Assembly (NCBI GenBank): GCA_946886405.1 | Contig: CAMPIO010000075.1 | Coordinates: 1 to 17,069, forward strand | Direction: 5' to 3' | DNA length: 17,069 bases | Source: an uncultured Pseudoxanthomonas sp. | GTDB taxonomy: Bacteria > Pseudomonadota > Gammaproteobacteria > Xanthomonadales > Xanthomonadaceae | Shown: in pieces, positions 8,714 through 15,613 of the stretch | Numbering within the stretch: the stretch's first letter is position 1 | Layout of the letters: the number at the start of each line of letters is the position of its first letter | Notes under the pieces: model-generated | Seen by the model: only the letters and a program-made list of their open reading frames with translations | Database searches by the model: none | Told to the model about the DNA's origin: nothing | Position numbers and translations under genes: made by a program

Positions 8714-8741
8714 GCAACGGCGGGCAAAAGCCCGCCGTTGC
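8714..8741 (+). terminator. Hairpin terminator after the TonB receptor
   Basis: A perfect 12-bp stem pairs GCAACGGCGGGC (8714-8725) with GCCCGCCGTTGC (8730-8741) around an AAAA loop, 28 nt after the receptor stop. The T-run after it is poor, but stem strength and position make a terminator the best reading. Confidence 0.75.
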
Positions 8742-8853
8742 TGCGTTATGCTCGGAAGCATGTCCTTCCGCCATGCAGCGTGCGCCCTACGCACGATCAC
8801 CGAATCCACCGCGCGCCCTGCACGGTCCGGTGGTGATGCGGCAGCGGCCGTCG

Positions 8854-8907
8854 TGCCGGGATCCACGCGCGGATTCCGGCATCGGGAAGTCGTGCGCATG
8901 GCGCACG
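8854..8907. repeat. Two adjacent palindromic elements before the sensor kinase
   Basis: TGCCGGGATCC (8854-8864) pairs with GGATTCCGGCA (8871-8881) with one G-T pair. Directly after, CGTGCGC (8891-8897) pairs with GCGCACG (8901-8907) around ATG. The second stem ends 16 nt before the kinase start and 4 nt before its ribosome site (GGTGGGG, 8912-8918), so it may influence translation. These resemble short REP-like palindromes. No good promoter hexamers were found in 8742-8923. Confidence 0.4.
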
Positions 8908-8923
8908 CTACGGTGGGGTTCGC

Positions 8924-11900
8924 ATGCTGAGCGTGGGCGTGGTGGTGCTGGCCGGGCTGCTGTGGCTGGGTGTGCTGTTCGGGTCCGCGCTCTACGCCGA
9001 GCGGCACCCGCGCGTGCTGGCGGTGCAATGGCCGTATATCTACGCGCTGTCGCTGGCGGTGTACTGCACGTCCTGGACGTTCTTCGGCACCGTGACGCAG
9101 GCGGCGCGCTACGGTTGGCCGCTGCCGCCGACCTTCGTCGGTACCATCCTGCTGTACGTCTTCGGCGCGTTCCTGCTGGTGCGGCTGGTGCGCATGGCGC
9201 GCGAGTCGAATGCCACCTCGCTGGCCGACCTGATCGCCACGCGGCTCGGCAAGGATGGCTGGCTCGCGGCCACGGTGACGCTGGTCGCCGCGCTGGGTCT
9301 GATTCCGTACATCGCGCTGCAGCTGAAGGCGGTGGCGATGAGTTTCGCGCTGCTGACCCGTTCGCCCGGCAACGATGCGCTGCCGGCCTGGCAGGACAGT
9401 GCGCTGTACGTGGCATTGGCGATGTCCGTGTTCGCCATGCTGTTCGGCACGCGCCGTGCGAGTGCGGTGGAGCACAACCGCGGGCTGATCCTGGCGATGG
9501 CGTTCGAGTCGCTGTTCAAGCTGGCGGCGATGCTGGCGTTGGGCATGTTCGTCTGGTGGGGCCTGCCGGAACTTCCCGACGTTCCGCCCGTGCAGGCGCC
9601 GCCGTCCACCACCTACGGCTTTCTGCCGCTGGTGGCGCTGGGCGTGCTGGCGATGTTCACCCTGCCGCACCAGGTACACGTGGGCGTGATGGAATGCCGC
9701 GACGAACGCCACGTGCGTACGGCGCGGTGGCTGTTCCCGTTGTACATGGTGCTGATGGCCGCGCCGCTGCTGCCGCTGGCGCGCGCGGGCGGCGCGATGT
9801 TCGGCGATGCGGTGCCGTCCGATCTTTACGTACTGGCGCTGCCGCTGTCCCAGGGCCACCAGGGGCTGGCCTTGCTTGCGTTCCTCGGCGGCCTCAGCGC
9901 GGCGACCGGCATGGTGGTCGTCAGTACGCTGACGCTGAGCCTGATGATCGGCAACCACTGGCTGGCGCCCGGCCTGTTGCGGGGCGGCTGGTTGCGCGGC
10001 CGCGGCGGGGATCTGCGCGGTGCGGTGCTGACCCAGCGAAGGGTCGGCATCGTCGCGGTGATGCTGCTGGCCTGGGCCTACAGCCGCCTGGTAGCAGGCA
10101 ACGACGCCTTGGCCGACGTGGGCGCGGTGTCGTTCTCGGCGCTGGCCACGCTGGCACCGGCGCTGGGGTTCGCCATCTGGCGTCCACAGACACCGCCGCG
10201 TGCGGTCATTGCCGGCATCGTCGCCGGCTTCTCTGTCTGGGTGTGGCTGTTGTTGCTGCCGGTGACGATGGACGCGCGCGGGGTTGCGCCGGTTTGGCTG
10301 CAGGAGGGCCCACTCGGTATTGCGGGACTGTCGCCCGACGGTTTCTTCGGGCTGACCGGCTGGAGCCGCCTGGGACGCGCGGTCGGCGTCAGCCTGTTCC
10401 TCGGTACTGCGGTGACGTTTCTGGTGGCGGGATGGCGCGGCAGCGCACCGCGTCGCGCGGACAGCCGCGGCTTCGACGCGAAGACCCTGCGCGACGCCGG
10501 CCGTCGCTTCCTCTCCCGCGAACGCGTCGACGAACTCCTTTCCGATGCGCCCCGCAGTGGTCCGGTACCGGCATTGATCGAAGCAAGGCTGGAACGCGAA
10601 CTGGCTGCCGTGCTGGGTTCGGCCTCGGCGCGCCTGCTGATGGACGCGGCGCGACGGGAGAGCGGCGACCTCGAGACCGTGGCGGCCATCGTCGGTGAGG
10701 TCTCGCAGGATCTTCGCTTCAACCAGCAGGTGCTGGAAGCGGCGCTGCAGAACATGAGCCAGGGCATCAGCGTCATCGACCGCGACCAGCGCCTGGTGGC
10801 CTGGAACCGGCGCTATGCGCAGATGTTCGGTTTCCCCGGCGACCTGCTGCAGGTCGGCCGTCCGATCGCCGACCTGACGCGATGGGCCCTGCAGCGCATG
10901 CCGCAACGGGGAAACGACGATCGTGCGCTGGACCGCCGCCTCGCCTTCATGCGTGCGGGCACCGCACACCTCACCGAGCGCGTGTTCCCCGACGGCAGCA
11001 TCGTCGAGATCCGTGGCAATCCGATGCCCGGCGGAGGTTTCGTCGCCACGTATACCGACGTGACCGCATCACGGCAGGCCGAGCGCGCACTCAAGCAGGC
11101 GAACGAGACGCTGGAGCAGCGCGTCGTCGAGCGCACTACGCTGCTGGAGACCGCCAAGCGCGAGGCCGAACACGCGAATGATGCGAAGAGCCGATTCCTC
11201 ACCGCGATCGGCCATGACCTGCTGCAACCGCTGCACGCGGCGCAGCTGTTCACCGATGCGCTGTCGCAGCAGCTGCCGGAAACGCATCAGCGCGAGACGG
11301 CGTTGCAGGTGCGCGGTGCGCTGGATTCCACCACCGATCTGCTGACCGGCCTGCTGGACATGTCTCGATTGGAAGCCGGCGGGCTGGTGCCGGAGCCGCG
11401 CGACCTGCCGCTGATGGAGGTGCTGGAACCGTTGGCGTCGGAGTTCCGCGTCCTCGCGCACGAGCGCGGGCTGTCGTTCGCCATGGTGCCCACAAGCGCC
11501 TGGGTGCATACCGATCCGCAACTGTTGCGGCGCATCCTGCAGAACTTCCTGGCCAATGCGGTGCGCTACACGGTGCGCGGCGGCGTGTTGCTCGGTGTGC
11601 GTCGTCGCGGCAAGCGGTTGCGCGTCGAAGTGTGGGACACCGGACCCGGCATCGCCGAAACGGAACGGCAGCGGATCTTCGAGGAGTTCCGGCGGGGTGA
11701 TGACATGCCGGGGCAGGGCCTGGGTCTGGGCCTGTCCATCGCCGACCGTATCGCGGCGCTGCTCGAGTCGCCGTTGTCGTTGCGCAGCCGGGTCGGGCGG
11801 GGCGCGGTGTTCGCGGTGGACCTGGTGCGGGTGGCGACACCGGCGCCCATGCCCGTGACACTCGGCAAGCCCGGCCTCGCCGGTCGGCATGTGCTGGCCG

Positions 11901-12268
11901 TCGACAACGATCCCGTCGCGCTGTCTGCATTGCGCCACGTGCTGGAAGGGTGGGGGTGTCGCGTCGCGACCGCCTGCGATGGCGTCGCTGCGGACGCCCT
12001 GCTGCGGGCGCAGGCTGCCGATCTGTGGCTGTTCGACTACCACCTCGACGAAGGTGATACCGGCGTGGCGCTGGCCGGACGCCTGCGCGCATCGCACGGC
12101 CAACGTCCCTGCCTGATCCTCACCGCCGACCAGACCGACGCGGTGCGCCGTGCCGTGCGCGATGCCGACCTGCCGCTGCTGGCCAAGCCGGTGCGGCCGC
12201 TCGCATTGAAGTCGGTGCTCGACCGGCTGATGGCCGCGCGGGCGTCAGCCGCTGTGGGAGCGACGTAA
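8924..12268 (+). CDS. SSS-type hybrid sensor histidine kinase (CrbS/MxtR-like)
   Basis: The 1114-residue protein has domains in this order. Residues 1 to about 500 form a sodium/solute-symporter-like membrane domain with many helices, including the CTSWTFFG segment. A STAC-type linker follows (about 510-590), then a PAS domain (about 600-720), a coiled coil (about 720-760), and a HisKA domain with phosphoacceptor H764 in AIGHDLLQPLH. The ATPase domain has N874/N878, D905 in DTGPGI, and GQGLGLGLSI. A C-terminal receiver (about 988-1105) has phosphoacceptor D1038 and K1088. Relatives such as CrbS/MxtR and CbrA sense carbon status and act through LuxR-type regulators. CrbS/CrbR controls acetate use. 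The cognate regulator here is probably the one at 13999-14661. The start at 8924 has GGTGGGG upstream. The stop codon and last residues (VGAT) are encoded by a REP element. Confidence 0.93.
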   Translation: MLSVGVVVLAGLLWLGVLFGSALYAERHPRVLAVQWPYIYALSLAVYCTSWTFFGTVTQAARYGWPLPPTFVGTILLYVFGAFLLVRLVRMARESNATSLADLIATRLGKDGWLAATVTLVAALGLIPYIALQLKAVAMSFALLTRSPGNDALPAWQDSALYVALAMSVFAMLFGTRRASAVEHNRGLILAMAFESLFKLAAMLALGMFVWWGLPELPDVPPVQAPPSTTYGFLPLVALGVLAMFTLPHQVHVGVMECRDERHVRTARWLFPLYMVLMAAPLLPLARAGGAMFGDAVPSDLYVLALPLSQGHQGLALLAFLGGLSAATGMVVVSTLTLSLMIGNHWLAPGLLRGGWLRGRGGDLRGAVLTQRRVGIVAVMLLAWAYSRLVAGNDALADVGAVSFSALATLAPALGFAIWRPQTPPRAVIAGIVAGFSVWVWLLLLPVTMDARGVAPVWLQEGPLGIAGLSPDGFFGLTGWSRLGRAVGVSLFLGTAVTFLVAGWRGSAPRRADSRGFDAKTLRDAGRRFLSRERVDELLSDAPRSGPVPALIEARLERELAAVLGSASARLLMDAARRESGDLETVAAIVGEVSQDLRFNQQVLEAALQNMSQGISVIDRDQRLVAWNRRYAQMFGFPGDLLQVGRPIADLTRWALQRMPQRGNDDRALDRRLAFMRAGTAHLTERVFPDGSIVEIRGNPMPGGGFVATYTDVTASRQAERALKQANETLEQRVVERTTLLETAKREAEHANDAKSRFLTAIGHDLLQPLHAAQLFTDALSQQLPETHQRETALQVRGALDSTTDLLTGLLDMSRLEAGGLVPEPRDLPLMEVLEPLASEFRVLAHERGLSFAMVPTSAWVHTDPQLLRRILQNFLANAVRYTVRGGVLLGVRRRGKRLRVEVWDTGPGIAETERQRIFEEFRRGDDMPGQGLGLGLSIADRIAALLESPLSLRSRVGRGAVFAVDLVRVATPAPMPVTLGKPGLAGRHVLAVDNDPVALSALRHVLEGWGCRVATACDGVAADALLRAQAADLWLFDYHLDEGDTGVALAGRLRASHGQRPCLILTADQTDAVRRAVRDADLPLLAKPVRPLALKSVLDRLMAARASAAVGAT

Positions 12269-12320
12269 GTCGCGAAATAGGGTCTGCTGGTGCGGCCATC
12301 GCGACTCACCTCGCTCCCAC
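12254..12320. repeat. REP doublet (REPIN-like) overlapping the sensor-kinase stop codon
   Basis: A 22-nt arm at 12254-12275, starting GTGGGAGCGACGTAAGTCGC, is matched in inverted orientation at 12299-12320 (20 of 22 positions). Each arm contains its own small palindrome GCGAC-N4-GTCGC in the left copy. The left arm differs at one base from the arm of the doublet at 12878-13029. The TAA inside the left arm is the kinase stop. Inverted REP pairs of this kind are mobilised by RAYT transposases, and none is encoded in this window. Confidence 0.8.
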
Positions 12321-12332
12321 GACAGCCAACGC

Positions 12333-12338
12333 TAGAAT
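12333..12338 (+). promoter_or_regulatory. Possible -10 box for the NUDIX gene
   Basis: TAGAAT lies 27 nt before the NUDIX start codon and just after the REP doublet. No matching -35 hexamer is visible, so confidence is low. Confidence 0.3.
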
Positions 12339-12365
12339 GCACGGCCGTTGCACAGGAAGCCGCGC

Positions 12366-12854
12366 ATGCCCTACACCCCCATCGTCGCCACGCTCGGCTA
12401 CGTGCTGTCGCCCGACCGTTCGCAGGTGCTGCTGATCCACCGCAATGCGCGTCCGGACGACCAGCACCTGGGCAAGTACAACGGCCTGGGCGGCAAGATC
12501 GAGCGCGACGAAGACGTGGTGGCCGGCATGCGCCGCGAGATCCACGAGGAAGCCGGCATCGACTGCGACGCGATGACCCTGCGCGGCACGATCAGCTGGC
12601 CGGGCTTCGGCAAACATGGCGAGGACTGGCTGGGATTCGTCTTCGTCATCACCGCTTACAGCGGTACGCCATTCGAGCGCAATCCGGAAGGCACGTTGGA
12701 ATGGGTGCCGGTGGAGAAGATCCTGGACCTGCCGCTGTGGGACGGCGACCGCCACTTCCTGCCGTTGGTGTTCGACGAGGACCCGCGCGGCTTCCACGGC
12801 GTCATGCCGTACCACGAGGGCCGCATGGTCTCGTGGGACTACTCGCGGATCTGA
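12366..12854 (+). CDS. NUDIX hydrolase, probable 8-oxo-dGTP diphosphatase (MutT/MutX-like)
   Basis: The 162-residue protein has a complete Nudix box: G43, E49, R57-E58, E61-E62, G64 in the pattern Gx5Ex7REUxEExGU. It is preceded by HRNARPDDQHLGKYNGLGG, typical of MutX-like 8-oxo-dGTP hydrolases that remove oxidised nucleotides. It is a cytosolic protein without a signal or membrane segment. The ATG at 12366 is preferred over the in-frame ATG at 12348, because AGGAAG (12354-12359) is 6 nt upstream of 12366 and the first beta strand starts there. It follows the sensor kinase on the same strand after a REP doublet. It has no evident link to hydroxybutyrate metabolism and may be a bystander. Exact substrate is not provable from sequence. 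Confidence 0.87.
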   Translation: MPYTPIVATLGYVLSPDRSQVLLIHRNARPDDQHLGKYNGLGGKIERDEDVVAGMRREIHEEAGIDCDAMTLRGTISWPGFGKHGEDWLGFVFVITAYSGTPFERNPEGTLEWVPVEKILDLPLWDGDRHFLPLVFDEDPRGFHGVMPYHEGRMVSWDYSRI

Positions 12855-12877
12855 GCCTGCCCGTGCGCATGCTTCTC

Positions 12878-13029
12878 CTGTAGGAGCGACGTAAGTCGCG
12901 ACCGGAATCCAGCACAGCCAGCGCGCGCTGGATGAGCAGGGACCGCCACGAAGCAGCGTCCCCCTCATCTGTGTCACCCGACATCAAGGCTTCCCGTGTC
13001 CACGGTCGCGACTTACGTCGCTCCTACAG
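12878..13029. repeat. 152-bp REP doublet (REPIN/MITE-like) with 27-bp perfect inverted ends
   Basis: The 27-nt arm 12878-12904, which includes GTAGGAGCGACGTAAGTCGC, is a perfect inverted copy of 13003-13029, with 98 nt between. Each arm is a GTAG tetranucleotide followed by a palindrome (GCGAC-GTAA-GTCGC), the layout of GTAG-type REPs known in Stenotrophomonas. The two GTAG ends point outward, forming a REPIN. The spacer contains the palindrome CCAGCGCGCGCTGG. It begins 24 nt after the NUDIX stop and could also help end that transcript. Confidence 0.85.
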
Positions 13030-13057
13030 TGGGGCGGCGCCTGTGTTCCACGCTGAT

Positions 13058-13286
13058 GCTTGTCCACACGGCATGTGGAGAGTGTTCGGGAAACCATGTG
13101 GATAACCGCGCCGACGCCTTGTGTCGCAAGCCTGTCAAGATGTGTGGCGAATTTTTGACCAGGGCGTGACGGAGCGGGATCGGGCTTGTCCACACGGGGT
13201 GTGGATGGCCTGTCGACGAACATGTGGATAAGCGCCGGCGCGCGTTGCGCCACAACGCTGTCAAGGTGTGTGGCGAAAAAATGACC
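13058..13286. repeat. Duplicated 126-bp module with DnaA boxes
   Basis: Two imperfect copies are offset by exactly 126 nt. Each has TTGTCCACA (13060-13068; 13186-13194), a degenerate facing box (TGTGGAGAG at 13074; TGTGGATGG at 13200), and a consensus DnaA box TGTGGATAA on the minus strand (13097-13105; 13223-13231). A small hairpin with TTG/CAA follows, then the shared block CTGTCAAG-R-TGTGTGGCGA (13132-13150; 13258-13276), an A/T tract (13150-13156; 13276-13282) and TGACC. It lies between convergent transcription units, with no dnaA, dnaN or plasmid replication gene in the window. DnaA titration, a secondary origin-like site or a relic are all possible. Confidence 0.7.
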
Positions 13287-13335
13287 GCAGCTCTTTGGAG
13301 GTCGCGGAATCTGCATGTTCCACGAGAAGGACTCT

Positions 13336-13960
13336 GTCGTCCCCGCGAATGCTGGGACCCATGTTGCTTATGCTGGGCGTCACTACGACCCAAGCGGAGC
13401 ACCTGCAGGATCCAGGTGGATCCCAGCCTGCGCTGGGATGACGATCAGGGGGCAGGCTGGTTCCGTCGTTCCAGCGAATGCTGGGACCCATGTTGCCTTT
13501 GCTGGGCGGTACTACGATCCCAGCGAAGCACCCGCAGGATCCAGATGGATCCCAGCTTGCGCTGGGATGACGAGCAGGGGGCAGGCAGGCCACGTCGTCC
13601 CCGCGAATGCTGGGACCCATGTTGCTTATGCTGGGCGTCACTACGACCCAAGCGGAGCACCTGCAGGATCCAGGTGGATCCCAGCCTGCGCTGGGATGAC
13701 GATCAGGGGGCAGGCTGGTTCCGTCGTTCCAGCGAATGCTGGGACCCATGTTGCCTTTGCTGGGCGGTACTACGATCCCAGCGAAGCACCCGCAGGATCC
13801 AGATGGATCCCAGCTTGCGCTGGGATGACGAGCAGGGGGCAGGCAGGCCACGTCGTCCCCGCGAATGCTGGGACCCATGTTGCTTATGCTGGGCGTCACT
13901 ACGACCTAAGCGAAGCACCTGCAGGCTCCAGATGGATCCGGGCTTGCGCCGGGATGACGA
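13336..13960. repeat. Five tandem 129-bp units, each a REP-type inverted pair
   Basis: Unit starts are at 13336, 13465, 13594, 13723 and 13852. Units 1 and 3 are identical and units 2 and 4 are identical, giving an A-B-A-B-A' order; 13336-13648 matches 13594-13906 by eye. In unit 1 the arm 13336-13361 and the arm 13417-13442 are inverted copies (21 of 26 positions), with inner palindromes such as CCAGCCTGCGCTGG. Unit 5 has diverged after 13906. Because 129 is a multiple of 3, several frames stay open across the array. These are not genes. Confidence 0.9.
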
Positions 13961-13998
13961 CGGGGGACCAGGAGGTGTCGTCTCGGCGGATTACGGAA

Positions 13999-14661
13999 TT
14001 ACTCGATCTGCCGCGCCGGATCCGCCAGTTCCAGTTCGCGCAGCACCACGCTCGCCTGCGTGCGGTTGCGCACGCCGAGGCGGTCGAAGATCGCGGACAG
14101 GTGCGCCTTGACGGTGCGTTCCTGCACATCCAGGCGGTCGGCGATCTGCTTGTTCAACAACCCTTGTGCGACCAGCGTCAGCACGCGGAACTGCTGTGGC
14201 GACAGACTGGCCAGGCGTGCGGCCAGATCGGTGTCGTGCGCGGACGACTGCGACCGCGCCACCGCGCCGCGCAGCGACGCCGGCAGCCACTGCTCGCACG
14301 CCAGCACGCTGCGGATCGCGTCGCGCAGTTCGTCAAGACCGGAGCTCTTGGGCAGGTAGCCGGCCGCTCCGTGATCCAGCGCGCGGCGGACCACGCGGGG
14401 ATCGTCGTTCGCCGACACGACCACGACTGCGACCGCCGGGAACTGCGCACGAATCGCCGCCAGGCCGGCCAGCCCGTGGTTGCCGGGCATGTGCAGGTCC
14501 AGCAATACCAGGTCGATGTCGTCGTGCGCCTCCAGCGTGGCGATCACGCCATCCAGCGATTCCGCCTCGCGCACCGACAGCTGCGCCACGGCATCGGCCG
14601 CCGCGCCGCGCAGGGCCGCGCGGAACAGCGGGTGGTCGTCGGCGATCAGGAGGTTGGGCAT
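13999..14661 (-). CDS. NarL/LuxR-family response regulator (CrbR/ErdR/AgmR-like)
   Basis: The 220-residue protein has an N-terminal receiver with acidic pair D8-D9, phosphoacceptor D55 in LVLLDLHMPG, S83 and K105. A LuxR-type helix-turn-helix follows (about 151-210: LSPQQFRVLTLVAQGLLNKQIA...ERTVKAHLSAIFDRLGV). Such regulators dimerise on phosphorylation and activate transcription. Paired with SSS-type sensor kinases they control acetate, alcohol or other carbon use. The likely kinase is the hybrid at 8924-12268. The gene follows the dehydrogenase by 87 nt on the same strand. The receiver fold begins at residue 3 and no upstream start is in frame, so the ATG at 14661 is right. It has no Shine-Dalgarno sequence: the preceding bases are pyrimidine-rich. 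Confidence 0.92.
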   Translation of the reverse strand: MPNLLIADDHPLFRAALRGAAADAVAQLSVREAESLDGVIATLEAHDDIDLVLLDLHMPGNHGLAGLAAIRAQFPAVAVVVVSANDDPRVVRRALDHGAAGYLPKSSGLDELRDAIRSVLACEQWLPASLRGAVARSQSSAHDTDLAARLASLSPQQFRVLTLVAQGLLNKQIADRLDVQERTVKAHLSAIFDRLGVRNRTQASVVLRELELADPARQIE

Positions 14662-14667
14662 AGGGGC

Positions 14668-14725
14668 AGGAGTGAGCGGGGAGGAATGAGGAGTGAGTAT
14701 GGCGCGGCCTTTCGCTCACTCCTCA
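14668..14725 (-). promoter_or_regulatory. Alternative hairpins in the leader of the response regulator
   Basis: On the minus-strand RNA, one arm (14725 to 14713) can pair with either of two downstream arms, 14697-14687 (11 bp) or 14678-14668 (11 bp, 6 nt before the regulator's start). The two choices exclude each other. The stretch is built from repeated GGAGTGAG/CTCACTCC words, so it may be a simple-sequence repeat rather than an evolved switch. Confidence 0.4.
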
Positions 14726-14748
14726 CTTCTCTTCACTCCCGGCTCGCT

Positions 14749-15516
14749 TCATTGCACGGTCCAGCCACCATCCACCACGAGCGTCTGCCCCGTGATGTTG
14801 CGCGCGGCGGGCGAGGTGAGGAAGGCGGTGATGCCGGCCAGTTCGTCAAGGCCGATGAACACGCCCTTCGGCATCGGTTTCAGCATCACCTGGCTGACCA
14901 CGTCAGCCTCGGAAATGCCGCGCGTACGCGCCTGGTCGGCGATCTGCCTGTCCACCAGCGGCGTCTTCACGTAGCTGGGGCAGACGGTGTTGATGGTGAT
15001 GTCGGTATCGGCCGTTTCCAGTGCGAGCACTTTGGAGAAGCCGACCAGCCCGTGCTTCGCCGCCACATAGGCGCTCTTGTACGGGCTGGCGACCAGCGCA
15101 TGGATGCTGCCGATGTTGACGATGCGGCCGAAGCCGCGTTCGCGCATGCCAGGCAGCACCGCGCGGGTCAGGCGGGCGACACCCACCAGCATCACCTGCA
15201 CCAGGAAGTCCCACTTCTCGATGGGGAAGTCCTCCAGCGGCGAGACATGCTGCAGGCCGGCGTTGTTGACCAGCACGTCGATGGGCCGCGAGATCATCGC
15301 CAGCGCGGCATCGATGCTGTCCTGCGAGGTGACGTCCAGCGCGACGGCTTCCGCGGAGCCGCCGTCGGTGCGGATCTGCGTGGCGACCGCTTCGGCGGCG
15401 TCGAGATTGAGATCGCTGACGATCACGTGGCGCCCGGCTTCGGCAAGTTGCGCGGCGATGCCGGCGCCGATGCCACTGGCGGCACCGGTGATGAGGACGG
15501 TATGGGTGGGCTGCAT
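14749..15516 (-). CDS. bdhA: D-3-hydroxybutyrate dehydrogenase
   Basis: The 255-residue short-chain dehydrogenase oxidises D-3-hydroxybutyrate to acetoacetate with NAD+ in the cytosol. It has the cofactor loop GAASGIG (11-17), NNAG (84-87), and catalytic S137, Y150 and K154 in YVAAK. The substrate-binding residues known from Pseudomonas fragi enzyme (Q94, H144, K152, Q196, W257) map with a constant shift of five to Q89, H139, K147, Q191 and W252. This makes the specific call strong. The family Trp at 187 is Tyr182 here. The start at 15516 has AGGAG 6 nt upstream. The open frame continues far upstream (antisense to the hydrolase gene) but is excluded by this ribosome site and by fold length. 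It heads a probable operon with the response regulator. Confidence 0.95.
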   Translation of the reverse strand: MQPTHTVLITGAASGIGAGIAAQLAEAGRHVIVSDLNLDAAEAVATQIRTDGGSAEAVALDVTSQDSIDAALAMISRPIDVLVNNAGLQHVSPLEDFPIEKWDFLVQVMLVGVARLTRAVLPGMRERGFGRIVNIGSIHALVASPYKSAYVAAKHGLVGFSKVLALETADTDITINTVCPSYVKTPLVDRQIADQARTRGISEADVVSQVMLKPMPKGVFIGLDELAGITAFLTSPAARNITGQTLVVDGGWTVQ

Positions 15517-15570
15517 GGGGGGCTCCTGCGTGTCATCGCTAGGGTAGCAGGCAGGCGCGCGCGGTTCGTG

Positions 15571-15586
15571 GTACCAAAGTACGATG
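15571..15586 (+). promoter_or_regulatory. Putative operator in the dehydrogenase/hydrolase divergent promoter region
   Basis: GTACCAAAGTACGATG matches the element at 6366-6381 at 14 of 16 positions. It stands 54 nt from the dehydrogenase start and 62 nt from the hydrolase start. TAGTTT (15607-15612), 36 nt from the start of the element, is a candidate -10 box of the hydrolase promoter. Confidence 0.6.
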
Positions 15587-15606
15587 ACGGCGCTTCCCGC
15601 GGAGGG

Positions 15607-15612
15607 TAGTTT
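15607..15612 (+). promoter_or_regulatory. Candidate -10 box of the oligomer-hydrolase promoter
   Basis: TAGTTT occupies nearly the same place relative to the GTAC element as TAGTGT does before the TonB receptor. If used, transcription would start near 15619, giving a leader of about 30 nt and excluding translation of the 12-codon frame at 15614. Confidence 0.35.
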
Positions 15613-15613
15613 C

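Noticed and set aside
6283..8727. Long minus-strand open frame antisense to the TonB receptor, and similar antisense frames over the kinase and DUF genes
   Set aside because: These are GC-rich codon-position shadows without recognisable domains, opposite genes with clear family motifs.
13058..13286. Main chromosomal origin of replication
   Set aside because: No dnaA, dnaN, rpmH or gidA/parAB gene is in the window and there are few boxes. A titration site or relic is more cautious.
12984..13316. Minus-strand frame of 110 codons with an internal 42-residue repeat (FATHLD...IHM...RVDK)
   Set aside because: The repeat follows from the 126-bp DNA duplication. The conserved VDK and IHM peptides are simply translations of the DnaA boxes, and the frame ends next to a REP arm.
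13336..13960. CRISPR array
   Set aside because: Units are contiguous 129-bp repeats with internal inverted arms and no unique spacers, and no cas gene is present.
13224..14111. Long plus-strand open frames across the tandem array (including one running to 15609) with repeated Trp/Cys-rich or NAGTHV-like peptides
   Set aside because: The 129-bp period is divisible by three, so any frame free of stops in one unit stays open. Both strands and several frames are open, and no ribosome site or known domain is seen.
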